Notes: generated by a model not told the origin, from the sequence alone. DNA of 64,000 nucleotides from Pseudomonas pergaminensis (GCF_024112395.2 NZ_CP078013.2:5022001-5086000), one strand, 5' to 3'; positions 43,996 through 55,298 are shown, numbered from the stretch's first letter. Made by a program: numbers and translations.

Positions 43996-44021
43996 AAGGC
44001 CAACATCCATAAGAGGTGTGG

Positions 44022-44990
44022 TCAGCCGCCGATGATCTTCATGATGGTGGCGCCGCCAGAGAAGGCCACTTCCTGCTTATCGCCCAAGGCCTTCATCAAC
44101 AGGCCTTGCAGCGCCGGCAACGCTTGATGGCGCGGCTTGTCGAGCAAGTCGCCGATGTAGTGACGGTTACTCGACGACAGGCAACCATGCAGCCAGCCCG
44201 TGGACGACAACCGCAACCGCGAACAGGTACGGCAGAACGGCACGCTTTCGTTGGCGATCACGCCAAAGTAGCCCTTGCCCGGTACTTCGTAGCGCACGGC
44301 GGTGGCGTCCACGGGGGCATTGGCTTGCAGGTATTCATACTGCTCGCCGATCAGGCCCAGCAGTTGCTGCAGGCTGACAAATTGCTGCAGGAACGCGTTG
44401 GAATCCTTGGCCAGGTGCCCCATGCGCATCAACTCGATGAAGCGCAACTCGTAGCCACGCTCCAGGCAGTAGTCGAGCAGCGGCATGACCTGGTCAAGGT
44501 TCTGGCCGCGCAACGGCACCATATTGACCTTGATCTTGATTCCGGCAGCGCGCGCCTGGTCCATGCCATCGAGCACGGTGGCCAGGTCGCCACCACGGGC
44601 GATGCTGCGAAAAGCGTCCGCATCCAGGGTGTCGAGGGAGACGTTGATGCGTTTTATCCCGGCTTCGACCAGCAATGGCAGCTTGCGCGCCAGTAACTGG
44701 CCGTTGGTAGTCAGGCTGATATCAGTGAGGCCCATGCCACCCACGGCGCCCATGAAGGCTTCCAACTTGGGGCTGACCAGCGGCTCACCGCCGGTGATAC
44801 GCAGGCGGTCGATACCCGCGGCCTCAATCAGGTACGCCACGCCACGGGCCATGGCCTCGGCCGAGAGCTCGTCCTGGGCAGCCACCAGCCGCTTGCCGTT
44901 GGGCACGCAGTAGGTACACGCATAATTGCAGGCTGAGGTCAGGCTGATCCGCAAATTGCGAAAACGCCTACCTTGACGATCAACGATCAT
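44022..44990 (-). CDS. moaA: GTP 3',8-cyclase (MoaA)
   Basis: A 322-residue radical SAM enzyme that starts molybdopterin synthesis. The SAM 4Fe-4S cluster motif CNYACTYC supplies Cys21, Cys25 and Cys28; the second cluster, which binds GTP, uses Cys253, Cys256 and Cys270 (FCRTCSRLRLSSTGWLHGC). GGEP and the C-terminal IIGG ending (the activity-linked Gly-Gly tail) are intact. It stands alone, not in a moa operon; a second moaA is likely elsewhere in the genome. A terminator lies just upstream, so it has its own promoter. Confidence 0.92.
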   Translation of the reverse strand: MIVDRQGRRFRNLRISLTSACNYACTYCVPNGKRLVAAQDELSAEAMARGVAYLIEAAGIDRLRITGGEPLVSPKLEAFMGAVGGMGLTDISLTTNGQLLARKLPLLVEAGIKRINVSLDTLDADAFRSIARGGDLATVLDGMDQARAAGIKIKVNMVPLRGQNLDQVMPLLDYCLERGYELRFIELMRMGHLAKDSNAFLQQFVSLQQLLGLIGEQYEYLQANAPVDATAVRYEVPGKGYFGVIANESVPFCRTCSRLRLSSTGWLHGCLSSSNRHYIGDLLDKPRHQALPALQGLLMKALGDKQEVAFSGGATIMKIIGG

Positions 44991-45021
44991 GGATCACTCC
45001 GGCAGAGGATGGTTCGGGCGC

Positions 45022-45053
45022 GCTAAAAGCTGACTGAAAAATCAGCTTTTAGC
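45022..45053 (-). terminator. Terminator between moaA and the TetR gene
   Basis: A 12-bp perfect stem, GCTAAAAGCTGA and TCAGCTTTTAGC, with an 8-nt loop, directly after the TetR stop codon on the minus strand. No long U run. Confidence 0.75.
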
Positions 45054-45105
45054 AAGGGTCCATGCCTGAGTATATTCCTGGGGTACTGCGCGCGGCAGCA
45101 AATCA

Positions 45106-45759
45106 TTACGTGGAAGGCGATTCCAGCGGTGGATGCTCGGTACTGTGCTTGCGCTTGTTGCCCATGCGCACGCCGATGTCCATCAGGAACTGGAAGAAAC
45201 CTTCCTGGTCTTCCAGCACATTGCTCCAGAACGGCGAGTGGTACAGCGCCACGGCGCCGTGCACCAAGGCCCAGGCGGCGCAGTAGTGGAAGTACGGCGG
45301 CACATCTTCCAGCTTGCCTTCACTGATGCGGCCCTTGATCAGCAGGGTCAGGCGTTCGAAGTTGGAAGCACGGATCTTGTGCAGCTCCTCGACCATCTCC
45401 GGCACCTGATGGCCCTTGACCACCTTCTCTTCCAGGCGGTCGAACAGGCGGTAGCGCTGCGGGTCGCGCATACGGAACTCGAAGTAGGCGCGGGACAGGG
45501 CCTCCTTGTCCTTGTCGACGTCGGCCGAATGCAGCAACTCGTTCAAGTCGCGCTCGTAGTCGAGCATCAGGCGCAGGTAGATTTCCGCCTTGGACTTGAA
45601 GTGCTTGTAGATCGTGCCTTTGCCGATACCCACGGCATCCGCGATCATCTCGACGGTGACGCTGTCTTCACCCTGTTCGAGGAACAGCTTGAGGGCGGTG
45701 TCGAGAATTTCCTGCTCACGGCGGCGAAACTCACGGACCTTACGGGGTTCTTTGTGCAT
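45106..45759 (-). CDS. TetR family transcriptional regulator
   Basis: A 217-residue regulator. The N-terminal HTH is RREQEILDTALKLFLEQGEDSVTVEMIADAVGIGKGTIYKHFKSKAEIY, the TetR signature. The rest is the ligand-binding domain with an unusual Cys-Ala-Ala-Trp (YCAAWALVHGAVALYHSPF). The ATG at 45759 was chosen on family length although no good ribosome-binding site is visible; TTG 45783 is an alternative. In P. aeruginosa the matching TetR gene lies next to rgsA and tatD. The target is unknown. Confidence 0.85.
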   Translation of the reverse strand: MHKEPRKVREFRRREQEILDTALKLFLEQGEDSVTVEMIADAVGIGKGTIYKHFKSKAEIYLRLMLDYERDLNELLHSADVDKDKEALSRAYFEFRMRDPQRYRLFDRLEEKVVKGHQVPEMVEELHKIRASNFERLTLLIKGRISEGKLEDVPPYFHYCAAWALVHGAVALYHSPFWSNVLEDQEGFFQFLMDIGVRMGNKRKHSTEHPPLESPST

Positions 45760-46023
45760 GAGGAAGAGGTCTGCAAAGGTCAAAATAGGGAGGGTTGCGC
45801 ACGGCCACGGATACGCGGCGATACGATTTACCCGGTGCGAGGGATTATCCCGACTGAACGGTCGCTGGGCAATGCCTATGTGAACCGCAAACGCACTTTA
45901 CTTTCAGCGTGCCAACGTTTTCATGGATCTCAGTCAGAAATAATACGCAACAACCGCCGCCGTGCACCTGCCCAATGAGAACTCAAGCGAAGCGCGCGTA
46001 TTCCAAATCTGTTTAAAAAACGA

Positions 46024-46037
46024 CCAGTCGCGACTGG
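46024..46037. promoter_or_regulatory. 14-bp palindrome upstream of rgsA
   Basis: CCAGTCGCGACTGG is a perfect palindrome about 46 bp before the predicted rgsA start. A second small inverted repeat, ATCAG-ATA-CTGAT (46043-46055), lies between it and the -10. Possible operators of the sRNA promoter or the divergent TetR gene. Confidence 0.45.
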
Positions 46038-46068
46038 ACTGAATCAGATACTGATCAATACTTGAACT

Positions 46069-46186
46069 GTCGGCGTGACATCTCCCCCAAGTGAAGCGCC
46101 GGCCTGGGTACCAACGGACCGCGTGCCCTTGTTTTACTCCTAATGGTCTTAGCCCGGATTCACCCCCCAGAACCCGGGTTTTTTTT
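46069..46186 (+). ncRNA. rgsA: RgsA (P16) small RNA
   Basis: About 118 nt on the plus strand, ending in a terminator with stem AGCCCGG/CCGGGTT (46151-46180; interior TTC/GAA pairing) and an eight-T run. AATACT at 46057-46062 is a good RpoS-type -10. The Rfam P16 RNA is described as lying next to tatD in pseudomonads, and here tatD follows at 46205 on the opposite strand. RgsA is known as an RpoS-dependent and GacA-influenced sRNA linked to oxidative stress. The exact 5' end is estimated. Confidence 0.7.
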
Positions 46187-46204
46187 GCCTGCGATTTGGC
46201 CGCG

Positions 46205-46990
46205 TCAGCCAGCGACGTGAGCCAGCGGGAACAGGCGCTTGAAGTTCTCGGTGGTCTGCTCGGCAAAGCGCTCATAGGACTCACCCCGCAGCATCGCCAG
46301 GTAATCCGCCACATCACGCACGTACTCGGGCAGGTTTGGCTTGCCGCGGTGAGGAATCGGCGCCAGGTACGGCGAGTCTGTTTCCACCAGCAGGCGGTCA
46401 GCCGGCACTTGGCGAGCGACGTCACGCAGGGCATCAGCGTTGCGGAAGGTCACGATACCCGACAGGGAGATGTAGAACCCAAGGTCCAGGGCGGCCTTGG
46501 CCATGTCCCAGTCCTCGGTAAAGCAGTGCAACACACCGGCCTGCGGCAGCGCGGCTTCGCGCAGCAGGGCCAGGGTGTCGGCGCGGGCGCCACGGGTGTG
46601 GACGATCACCGGTTTGCCGGTCTGCTGGGCGGCTTGCAGGTGCAGGCGGAACGAGGCCTGCTGCAACTCGGCGGCTTCAGGCTCGTAGTGGTAATCCAAG
46701 CCGGTTTCGCCGATGGCCACCACGCGCGGGTGATTGAGTTCACCCAACAACCAGTCAAGGGCAGGGGCTTCTCCGGGCTTGAGGTCCAGCGGGTGGATAC
46801 CCACCGAACAATCCACATCGGCATAACGCTCGGCCAAGGCTTTGACGTCGGCGGCGTTTTCGGCGCTGACGCCAATGCACAGGAAGTGCCCTACCCCGCG
46901 CTGGCGTGCGGCTTCTAGCGCGGCGTCCAGGGAACCGCCGTGCTGGGCCAGGTCGAGGCGATCAAGGTGGCAATGGGAGTCTACGAGCAT
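46205..46990 (-). CDS. tatD: TatD family metal-dependent hydrolase/DNase
   Basis: A 261-residue TIM-barrel hydrolase starting MLVDSHCHLDRLDL. Metal ligands are the DSHCH pair, E in GETGLDYHY, and His residues in VIVHTRGA and LHCFTEDW, with the C-terminal ETDSPYLAP. TatD proteins have Mg-dependent 3'-5' exonuclease activity. It is the last gene of the fab/tmk/holB run on the minus strand. The 63-bp space to holB lacks the pilZ gene seen in P. aeruginosa. Confidence 0.9.
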   Translation of the reverse strand: MLVDSHCHLDRLDLAQHGGSLDAALEAARQRGVGHFLCIGVSAENAADVKALAERYADVDCSVGIHPLDLKPGEAPALDWLLGELNHPRVVAIGETGLDYHYEPEAAELQQASFRLHLQAAQQTGKPVIVHTRGARADTLALLREAALPQAGVLHCFTEDWDMAKAALDLGFYISLSGIVTFRNADALRDVARQVPADRLLVETDSPYLAPIPHRGKPNLPEYVRDVADYLAMLRGESYERFAEQTTENFKRLFPLAHVAG

Positions 46991-47053
46991 AGGTATCTAC
47001 AACTTCAGTCACGAAAAGTGTCTGGCCGACGATACACCCGCCGGCCACGGGAA

Positions 47054-48677
<1,624 letters not shown>

Positions 48678-48687
48678 TTAGTCAGAA

Positions 48688-49833
48688 TTATTGCGGGCTT
48701 TGCGGCGCGGCGGTGCCCGGCATCGGTTCGGCCGGTTTTTCAACCGGCGCCTGCTCGGGCGCGTCCGACGAAGGCGCCGCGTCTTGCGCAGGCTTCACCA
48801 CCGGTGCCGGGCTGGACCGGTAATCGGCACGGCGCTTGAGCTGGAACTCACGCACGGCGGCATTATGCGCATCCAGGTCATCAGAGAAAATATGGCTGCC
48901 GTCGCCCCGTGCGACAAAATACAGGCTGCTGCCCGGCACCGGGTTCAGCGCGGCATGGATCGCCTCGCGGCCGACCATGGCGATCGGCGTCGGCGGCAGG
49001 CCGGCGACCATGTAGGTGTTGTAGGGGTTGGCTTCCTTGAGGTGGGCGCGGGTCAACTTGCCGTTGTAGCGTTCACCCAGGCCGTAGATCACCGTCGGGT
49101 CAGTCTGCAATAGCATGCCAACCTTAAGGCGCCGCACGAATACCCCGGCGATCTGCCCACGTTCTTCGGGTACGCCGGTCTCTTTCTCCACCAGGGAGGC
49201 CATGATCAGCGCTTGATAAGGGTCAGTGTACGGCGCATCGGCAGCGCGCTTGCTCCACTCCTGGGCGAGTACATCATCCAGGCGGTTGTAGGCTTTTTTC
49301 AGGAATTCGACGTCGGTCATGCCACGCACGAAGCGGTAGGTATCCGGGAAGAACCGTCCTTCGGGAAACACGCCGGGGTGGCCGAGCTTGTCCATGACTT
49401 CGCTGTCACTGAGCCCCGAGAGGGTCTGCACGATCTTTTCATGCTTGGCCAGGGCCGAGCGCACCTGGCGGAAGTTCCAACCTTCGACCAGGGTCAGGCT
49501 GTACTGCACCACTTCGCCACGCTGCCACAGGCCGATCAAGCCCTGCGCCGTCATGCCGGGCGTCATGCGGTACTCACCGCTGTGCAGTGGCTGGCCGTCG
49601 AGGTTGAAGCGCCAGTACAGGCGCAACCAGAAGGCGCCCTCCAGCACACCGTCGGCTTCCAGGCGATTGAAGGTACCGGTGGGGGTCGCCCCTGCCGGTA
49701 CGTCGAGCAATTGCTCCTGGGTCAGGTTCAAGGGCTGCTTCAAGGCAGCGTCGAACTTCCAGGCCGAATAGCCCAACAGCAAAGCCGCCGAGAACAGACC
49801 AATCAGCAGCAGTACAACCAGTTTTCGTATCAA
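48688..49833 (-). CDS. mltG: Endolytic transglycosylase MltG (YceG-like)
   Basis: A 381-residue protein with an N-terminal membrane anchor (LVVLLLIGLFSAALLLGYSAW) and a YceG-like domain: the catalytic Glu is in ASLVEKETGVPEERGQIAGVF, and DPTVIYGLGERYNGKLTRAHL marks the C-terminal substrate region. It cuts nascent glycan strands. TTG 49833 is proposed as start with GGAAAT upstream; the extension to 49890 lies in pabC. It is one base after the pabC stop. The C-terminal tail (PAPVVKPAQDAAPSSDAPEQAPVE) is low complexity. Confidence 0.92.
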   Translation of the reverse strand: MIRKLVVLLLIGLFSAALLLGYSAWKFDAALKQPLNLTQEQLLDVPAGATPTGTFNRLEADGVLEGAFWLRLYWRFNLDGQPLHSGEYRMTPGMTAQGLIGLWQRGEVVQYSLTLVEGWNFRQVRSALAKHEKIVQTLSGLSDSEVMDKLGHPGVFPEGRFFPDTYRFVRGMTDVEFLKKAYNRLDDVLAQEWSKRAADAPYTDPYQALIMASLVEKETGVPEERGQIAGVFVRRLKVGMLLQTDPTVIYGLGERYNGKLTRAHLKEANPYNTYMVAGLPPTPIAMVGREAIHAALNPVPGSSLYFVARGDGSHIFSDDLDAHNAAVREFQLKRRADYRSSPAPVVKPAQDAAPSSDAPEQAPVEKPAEPMPGTAAPQSPQ

Positions 49834-49834
49834 C

Positions 49835-50650
49835 TCAAATTTCCAATAGCGCGCGAACAATGCCCTGCAGTTTACGGGTGAGCGGCCCAACCGACCAGCT
49901 CATCGCAGCGTACCCGCGCACCGGCCAAATGCCATAAACGCTGTTGCACACAAAGACTTCATCGGCTTGCTGCAGTTGCTCAAGATCGATGTCGGCCACG
50001 GCCACCGGGATGCCCAGGGTCTGTGCCTGGGCCAGAATCTCGGCGCGCATGACCCCGGCAACCCCACAACGGGTCAGATCAGCGGTTAGTAACAAGCCGT
50101 TGCGCACCAGGAAAACATTGCTGAATACCCCTTCGATGACACGACCGGACATGTCCAGCATCAAGCCTTCGGCATGCTCGGTATCCTGCCATTCGGCGCG
50201 GGCGATCACCTGCTCCAGGCGATTGAGGTGCTTGAGACCGGCCAGCAATGGCTGCTCGGCCAGGCGCGTGGCACATGGAAACAGGCGGATGCCGTCCATT
50301 TCATGGGCGTGGGGATAGGTCGCGGGCGGACTGCCCTGCAAGATGCGGCGCACGGGTACGCCAGGGTTGATGCCGTAACCGCGCAGGCTGTCGCCACGGG
50401 TCAGGATCAATTTGAGAACACCGTCACCCAAGGCGGCGGCATAGGCCAGCACTTCGCTGCGGATCAATGCATGATCCGCAACCAAGGCGAGGCGCCTGCA
50501 CCCCTCATCGAGCCGGTGCAGGTGACGGTCGAGCAGCAAGGGCTGCCCGGCCTTGACCGCGATGGTCTCGAACAGTCCATCGCCATACGCCAGGCCGCGA
50601 TCTTTCAGGGGCACGCTGTCCGCTGGCTGACCGTCGACCCAGCTGTGCAT
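49835..50650 (-). CDS. pabC: Aminodeoxychorismate lyase
   Basis: A 271-residue fold type IV PLP enzyme that forms 4-aminobenzoate from aminodeoxychorismate. The PLP lysine is Lys140 (LAGLKHLNRLEQV), preceded by AYGDGLFETIAV. The IEGVFSNVFLV and NSVYGIWPV segments are typical. ATG 50650 shares its A with the fabF stop (TGATG), with GTG 50653 as the alternative. It couples fatty-acid and folate genes in the usual Pseudomonas order fabF-pabC-mltG. Confidence 0.94.
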   Translation of the reverse strand: MHSWVDGQPADSVPLKDRGLAYGDGLFETIAVKAGQPLLLDRHLHRLDEGCRRLALVADHALIRSEVLAYAAALGDGVLKLILTRGDSLRGYGINPGVPVRRILQGSPPATYPHAHEMDGIRLFPCATRLAEQPLLAGLKHLNRLEQVIARAEWQDTEHAEGLMLDMSGRVIEGVFSNVFLVRNGLLLTADLTRCGVAGVMRAEILAQAQTLGIPVAVADIDLEQLQQADEVFVCNSVYGIWPVRGYAAMSWSVGPLTRKLQGIVRALLEI

Positions 50651-51894
50651 CACTCGGCGAACCGGCGGAACACCAGGGAACCGTTGGTGCCGCCAAAACC
50701 GAACGAGTTGGAGATCACCACGTCGATCGGCATGGGTTGCGCTTCGTGAGGCACGAAGTTCAGGTCGCAGCCTTCGTCCGGCTCATCCAGGTTGATGGTC
50801 GGCGGAGCGACCTGGTCCTTGATGGCCATGACGCTGAAGATCGCTTCGACCGCGCCTGCCGCACCCAACAAGTGGCCGGTCATGGACTTGGTGGAGCTGA
50901 CCGCCAGCTTGTAGGCATGCTCGCCGAACACCGACTTGATGGCTTCGGCTTCCGCCAAGTCGCCCGTCGGGGTCGACGTGCCATGGGCGTTGATGTACTG
51001 CACCTGGTCCGCATTGACCTTGGCATCGCGCAGGGCATTGGTGATGCAACGCGCAGCGCCGGCACCGTCGGACGGTGGCGAGGTCATGTGGTAGGCGTCG
51101 CCACTCATGCCAAAGCCGATCAGCTCGGCATAGATGGTGGCGCCGCGCGCCTTGGCGTGCTCCAACTCTTCCAGCACCAGGGCACCGGCACCGTCGGACA
51201 GCACGAAGCCGTCACGACCCTTGTCCCACGGACGGCTGGCACGGGTCGGTTCGTCATTGCGCGTCGACAGCGCACGGGACGCGCCGAAGCCGCCCATGCC
51301 CAGGCCACAGGCGGCCATTTCGGCGCCGCCGGCGATCATCACGTCGGCTTCGTCATAGGCAATGTTACGCGCGGCCATGCCGATGCAGTGCGTGCCGGTG
51401 GTGCACGCCGTGGCGATGGCGTAGTTAGGCCCCTGTGCGCCCAGGTGGATGGACAGGAAACCGGAAATCATATTGATGATCGAGCCCGGTACGAAGAACG
51501 GTGAAATTCGACGAGGGCCGGAATCGTGCAAGGTGCGGCTGGTTTCTTCGATATTGGTCAAACCGCCAATACCTGAACCCATGGCCACGCCGATGCGATC
51601 ACGGTTGGCGTCGGTGACTTCCAGGCCGGCGTTACGCACTGCCTGAAAACCGGCTGCCAGGCCGTATTGAATGAACAGGTCGAGTTTGCGGGATTCTTTT
51701 ACCGAGAGATATTCCTCGACGTTGAAACCCTTTACCGAGCCGCCAAAACGGGTGGAATAGGCAGAAAGGTCCGTGTGTTCGATCAGACCAATACCACTGT
51801 GGCCAGCCAGAATGCCCTGCCAACTGCTTGGCACATCCGTGCCCAGTGGCGACAACATACCCATACCGGTGACTACGACGCGTCTACGCGACAC
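50650..51894 (-). CDS. fabF: Beta-ketoacyl-ACP synthase II
   Basis: A 414-residue KAS II: catalytic Cys164 in ATACTTGTH, His residues in [11 protein letters not shown] and [12 protein letters not shown]. It elongates acyl-ACP with malonyl-ACP. The N-terminus [19 protein letters not shown] is standard. It follows acpP after 128 bp that include a terminator-like hairpin. It overlaps pabC by one base. Confidence 0.97.
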   Translation of the reverse strand: MSRRRVVVTGMGMLSPLGTDVPSSWQGILAGHSGIGLIEHTDLSAYSTRFGGSVKGFNVEEYLSVKESRKLDLFIQYGLAAGFQAVRNAGLEVTDANRDRIGVAMGSGIGGLTNIEETSRTLHDSGPRRISPFFVPGSIINMISGFLSIHLGAQGPNYAIATACTTGTHCIGMAARNIAYDEADVMIAGGAEMAACGLGMGGFGASRALSTRNDEPTRASRPWDKGRDGFVLSDGAGALVLEELEHAKARGATIYAELIGFGMSGDAYHMTSPPSDGAGAARCITNALRDAKVNADQVQYINAHGTSTPTGDLAEAEAIKSVFGEHAYKLAVSSTKSMTGHLLGAAGAVEAIFSVMAIKDQVAPPTINLDEPDEGCDLNFVPHEAQPMPIDVVISNSFGFGGTNGSLVFRRFAE

Positions 51895-51957
51895 AGCACT
51901 CTCCTTTTTCTAATGACGACACTTTTGCTTCAGCGCGTACTTTTCATCAGGGCTAAA

Positions 51958-51994
51958 GAAAAAACCGCACGCCGTTACAGCAGTGCGGTTTTTC
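51958..51994 (-). terminator. Hairpin between acpP and fabF
   Basis: AAAACCGCAC, a 12-nt loop, then GTGCGGTTTT, with a T-rich run on both strands. It lies 29 bp after the acpP stop on the minus strand, so it probably ends most acpP transcripts while letting some read into fabF. Confidence 0.75.
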
Positions 51995-52022
51995 CCTGAC
52001 AGCAAGCGACGACTACAAACTA

Positions 52023-52259
52023 TTACGCCTGGTGGCTAGTAACGTAGTCGATAGCAGCTTGAACAGTAGTGATTTTTTCAGCTTCTTCGTCCGGGATTTC
52101 GGTCTCGAATTCCTCTTCCAGAGCCATCACCAGCTCAACGGTGTCAAGGGAATCGGCACCCAGGTCTTCTACGAAGGAAGCAGTGTTGACCACTTCTTCT
52201 TCTTTAACGCCCAGTTGCTCGGCGACGATTTTCTTGACGCGCTCTTCGATGGTGCTCAT
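52023..52259 (-). CDS. acpP: Acyl carrier protein
   Basis: A 78-residue acidic four-helix protein. The phosphopantetheine serine is Ser37 in [10 protein letters not shown]. The sequence [23 protein letters not shown] is nearly invariant in Pseudomonas. It is preceded by its own promoter and followed by a hairpin, which fits its high expression. Confidence 0.99.
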   Translation of the reverse strand: MSTIEERVKKIVAEQLGVKEEEVVNTASFVEDLGADSLDTVELVMALEEEFETEIPDEEAEKITTVQAAIDYVTSHQA

Positions 52260-52310
52260 ACCTTGTTTAACTCCTAATGGACAAATTCAGGCAGCTGGCC
52301 AGTGGGTAAG

Positions 52311-52338
52311 TGTATAGAAAGCCTTTTCAGCTTTTCAA
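52311..52338 (-). promoter_or_regulatory. Promoter of acpP
   Basis: On the minus strand, TTGAAA (52338-52333), a 16-bp spacer and TATACA (52316-52311). The start would be near 52304, with a 45-nt leader. An AGCTTTTCAACTGAAAGCT near-palindrome overlaps the -35. Confidence 0.65.
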
Positions 52339-52450
52339 CTGAAAGCTTCACCCAGTACCCGGTCGGCCACCTGCCTATAAATTAAGTTGCAGCTTTATAA
52401 CGGATTTTAGACAGCTCGTATGACATTTTTTTGAAGCGATCCGTCACAAT

Positions 52451-53194
52451 TTAACTCATGTACATCCCGCCGTTCACCGGGATTGTAGCCCCAGTCACGT
52501 ATGCCGCACCGTCGGATGCCAGGAAAGTGACCACATTCGCGATCTCTTGAGCCTGACCCAGACGGCCCAGCGGAATCTGCGTCAGCAACGCTTCACGCTG
52601 TGCTTCCGGCAGTTCGCGGGTCATATCGGTGTCGATGAACCCTGGGGCCACCGAGTTGACCGTAATCGACCGCGAGCCGACTTCACGTGCCAATGCACGG
52701 CTGAAACCTTCCAGACCGGCCTTGGCGGAGGCGTAGTTTACTTGGCCTGCGTTGCCCATGGCACCCACTACGGAGCCAATATTGATAATTCGGCCCCAAC
52801 GCGCCTTGGTCATGCCACGCAAAACGCCCTTGGACAGGCGAAACAGACTGTTCAAGTTGGTGTCGACCACGTCGTACCACTCGTCGTCTTTCATGCGCAT
52901 CATCAGGTTATCGCGGGTGATACCGGCGTTATTCACCAGAATCGCCGGCGCGCCGAACTGTGCGGTGATCTCAGCCAGTACGGCAGCCACGGACTCATCG
53001 CTGGTCACGTTCAGCTCAAGGCCGGTGCCTTGCACGCCGTTTTCCTTCAGGGTCGCGGCGATACGCTCGGCGCCCGAAGCGGAAGTGGCAGTGCCGATCA
53101 CAACAGCGCCCTGACGGCCCAGTTCCAGGGCGATCGCCTGGCCAATGCCACGGCTAGCGCCGGTAACCAGTGCAACTTTACCTTGCAGACTCAT
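52451..53194 (-). CDS. fabG: 3-oxoacyl-ACP reductase
   Basis: A 247-residue SDR: TGASRGIG cofactor loop at 12-19, NNAG, catalytic Ser in GSVVGAMG and YASAK. The C-terminal TIPVNGGMYMS is the FabG-specific ending. It reduces 3-oxoacyl-ACP with NADPH. Located between fabD and acpP on the same strand. Confidence 0.98.
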   Translation of the reverse strand: MSLQGKVALVTGASRGIGQAIALELGRQGAVVIGTATSASGAERIAATLKENGVQGTGLELNVTSDESVAAVLAEITAQFGAPAILVNNAGITRDNLMMRMKDDEWYDVVDTNLNSLFRLSKGVLRGMTKARWGRIINIGSVVGAMGNAGQVNYASAKAGLEGFSRALAREVGSRSITVNSVAPGFIDTDMTRELPEAQREALLTQIPLGRLGQAQEIANVVTFLASDGAAYVTGATIPVNGGMYMS

Positions 53195-53218
53195 GCAGGC
53201 TTCTCCTAAGTGCGGAAA

Positions 53219-54157
53219 TCAGGCCAGTGCCGCGCGAGCGGCAGCGAAGGCATCCGGGGTATTGAGGTTGGCGGTCGACACACCGTCGGCGCAACGTTTG
53301 TTGAGGCCGGCCAGGACTTTGCCCGGGCCGCACTCGACCAGCTCGGTGGCGCCATTGGCCGCCAGGGTCTGGACCGACTCAACCCAGCGTACGGGCTTGT
53401 AGAGCTGCTCCAGCAGGTCGCGCTTGAGGGTGTCGAGGTCGGCGGCCACGGCTGCGCTGACGTTCTGCACCAGCGGGATCTGCGGCGCCTGCCAGTTGAT
53501 GGCGGCGATGGACTCGGCAAAGCGCTCGGCAGCCGGACGCATCAGCTCGCAGTGCGATGGCACGCTCACCGGCAACGGCAAGGCGCGCTTGGCGCCACGG
53601 GCCTTGCAGCCTTCGATCGCACGCTCAACGGCAGCCTTGGCACCCGCAATCACCACCTGGCCAGGGGAGTTGAAGTTTACTGCGCTGACGACTTCGCCCT
53701 GGGCCGCTTCGGCGCAGGCTTCGATCACGACGGCATCGTCCAGGCCCAGGATCGCGGCCATGCCGCCCTGCCCGGCCGGAACGGCTTCTTGCATCAGTTG
53801 GCCACGACGCTCGACCAGCTTGACCGCTTCACCGAGGGTCAGGCTGCCCGCCGCCACCAGGGCGCTGTATTCGCCCAGGCTGTGACCGGCCACGAATGCC
53901 GGACGCGCGCCACCTTCCGCCAGCCACAAGCGCCACAAGGCGATCGAAGCGGTCAGAATGGCCGGCTGGGTTTTATCGGTTTGATTGAGTTGCTCTTCCG
54001 GCCCTTGCTGGGTCAGTGCCCACAGGTCGTAACCGAGGGCGTCGGAAGCCTCTTTAAAGGTGTCCAGGATCAGCGGGTACTGCGCGCCCAGCTCGGCCAA
54101 CATGCCGAGGGACTGCGAACCCTGCCCTGGAAAGACGAATGCGAGGGATGTAGACAT
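53219..54157 (-). CDS. fabD: Malonyl-CoA-ACP transacylase
   Basis: A 312-residue acyltransferase that moves malonyl from CoA to ACP. It has GQGSQ at 11-15 and the nucleophile elbow GHSLG with Ser93. AGGGGC precedes ATG 54157; the frame to 54187 is not used. The gene lies 24 bp before fabG and 126 bp after plsX. Confidence 0.98.
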   Translation of the reverse strand: MSTSLAFVFPGQGSQSLGMLAELGAQYPLILDTFKEASDALGYDLWALTQQGPEEQLNQTDKTQPAILTASIALWRLWLAEGGARPAFVAGHSLGEYSALVAAGSLTLGEAVKLVERRGQLMQEAVPAGQGGMAAILGLDDAVVIEACAEAAQGEVVSAVNFNSPGQVVIAGAKAAVERAIEGCKARGAKRALPLPVSVPSHCELMRPAAERFAESIAAINWQAPQIPLVQNVSAAVAADLDTLKRDLLEQLYKPVRWVESVQTLAANGATELVECGPGKVLAGLNKRCADGVSTANLNTPDAFAAARAALA

Positions 54158-54283
54158 GTAACAAGCCCCTAATGATCTGGTCGTCAAAAATGCGCACTCC
54201 TACGGTGGGAGCGCACGAAACTGACAGATTGGATGGTCAATTGAACTGGCCGGTCACATTTAAGCACTCCCGGGCCGATTCGC

Positions 54284-55294
54284 CTAAGGCAACAGGTCCT
54301 CTAGACGGCCATGCAAGCGTTGCGGCAGGTTTTCCTGGATCTCGATCAGGGCCCGCGCAATCGCGCTTTGAAAGCCTTCCACGCCGGCCGAGCCATGGCT
54401 TTTCACCACAATGCCCTGCAACCCCAGGAAACTCGCGCCATTATGCCGCGCCGGGGCCAGGTCAGCCTGCAGGCGGCGCATCAACGGCAGCGCCAGCGCG
54501 CCAACCAAGCGCGAGGCCAGGCTCTGCTTGAACAGTGCTTCGATACGCGTGGCGATCATGGTCGCCAGGCCTTCGCTGGATTTGAGCAGGATATTGCCGA
54601 CAAATCCGTCGCACACCACCACGTCCGCCTCACCGCGATACAACCCGTCACCCTCGACAAAACCGATGTAGTTCAAGCCGCGCGCACCTTGCAGCAACGT
54701 GGCGGCGAGCTTGACCTGCTGGTTACCCTTGATGTCTTCGGTACCGATATTCAGCAAGGCAACGCGCGGACGCGCCACGCCAAGCGCCTCGGCGGCCACC
54801 GAGCCCATCACGGCGAACTGCAGCAGATGCTCGGCGCTGCAATCGACGTTTGCGCCCAAGTCCAGCAACTGGCAGTAGCCCTTCTGCGTCGGAATCGCCG
54901 CCACCATCGCGGGCCGGTCAATGCCGGGCAGCGTCTTGAGCACAAACCGCGACAACGCCATCAAGGCCCCGGTATTGCCGGCACTGACGCAGGCTTGCAC
55001 CTTGCCATCACGCAGCAGCTCCAGGGCTACCCGCATCGAAGAATCAGGCTTGCCACGCAAGGCTGCCGCTGGCTTTTCATCCATGGTGATGGTTTCGCTG
55101 GCTGGCGTAATCGTCAGGCGCGCGCGATCCACCGCCGGATGGCTGGCAATCAGTTCTTCAAGTAAGGAGGGTTGACCGACAAGGGTCAGGTGCAGCGAGG
55201 GTGTTGCAGACAGGCTGGCAATGCAGGCCTGAACAATGCTGCGGGGACCGAAGTCCCCGCCCATTGCGTCTATCGCGATGACTAGAGCAGACAA
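54284..55294 (-). CDS. plsX: Phosphate acyltransferase PlsX
   Basis: A 336-residue acyl-ACP:phosphate acyltransferase, which makes acyl-phosphate for Pls[41 protein letters not shown] and [18 protein letters not shown] are diagnostic. It starts 4 bp after the rpmF stop, in the conserved rpmF-plsX-fabD order. Confidence 0.97.
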   Translation of the reverse strand: MSALVIAIDAMGGDFGPRSIVQACIASLSATPSLHLTLVGQPSLLEELIASHPAVDRARLTITPASETITMDEKPAAALRGKPDSSMRVALELLRDGKVQACVSAGNTGALMALSRFVLKTLPGIDRPAMVAAIPTQKGYCQLLDLGANVDCSAEHLLQFAVMGSVAAEALGVARPRVALLNIGTEDIKGNQQVKLAATLLQGARGLNYIGFVEGDGLYRGEADVVVCDGFVGNILLKSSEGLATMIATRIEALFKQSLASRLVGALALPLMRRLQADLAPARHNGASFLGLQGIVVKSHGSAGVEGFQSAIARALIEIQENLPQRLHGRLEDLLP

Positions 55295-55298
55295 GTGA

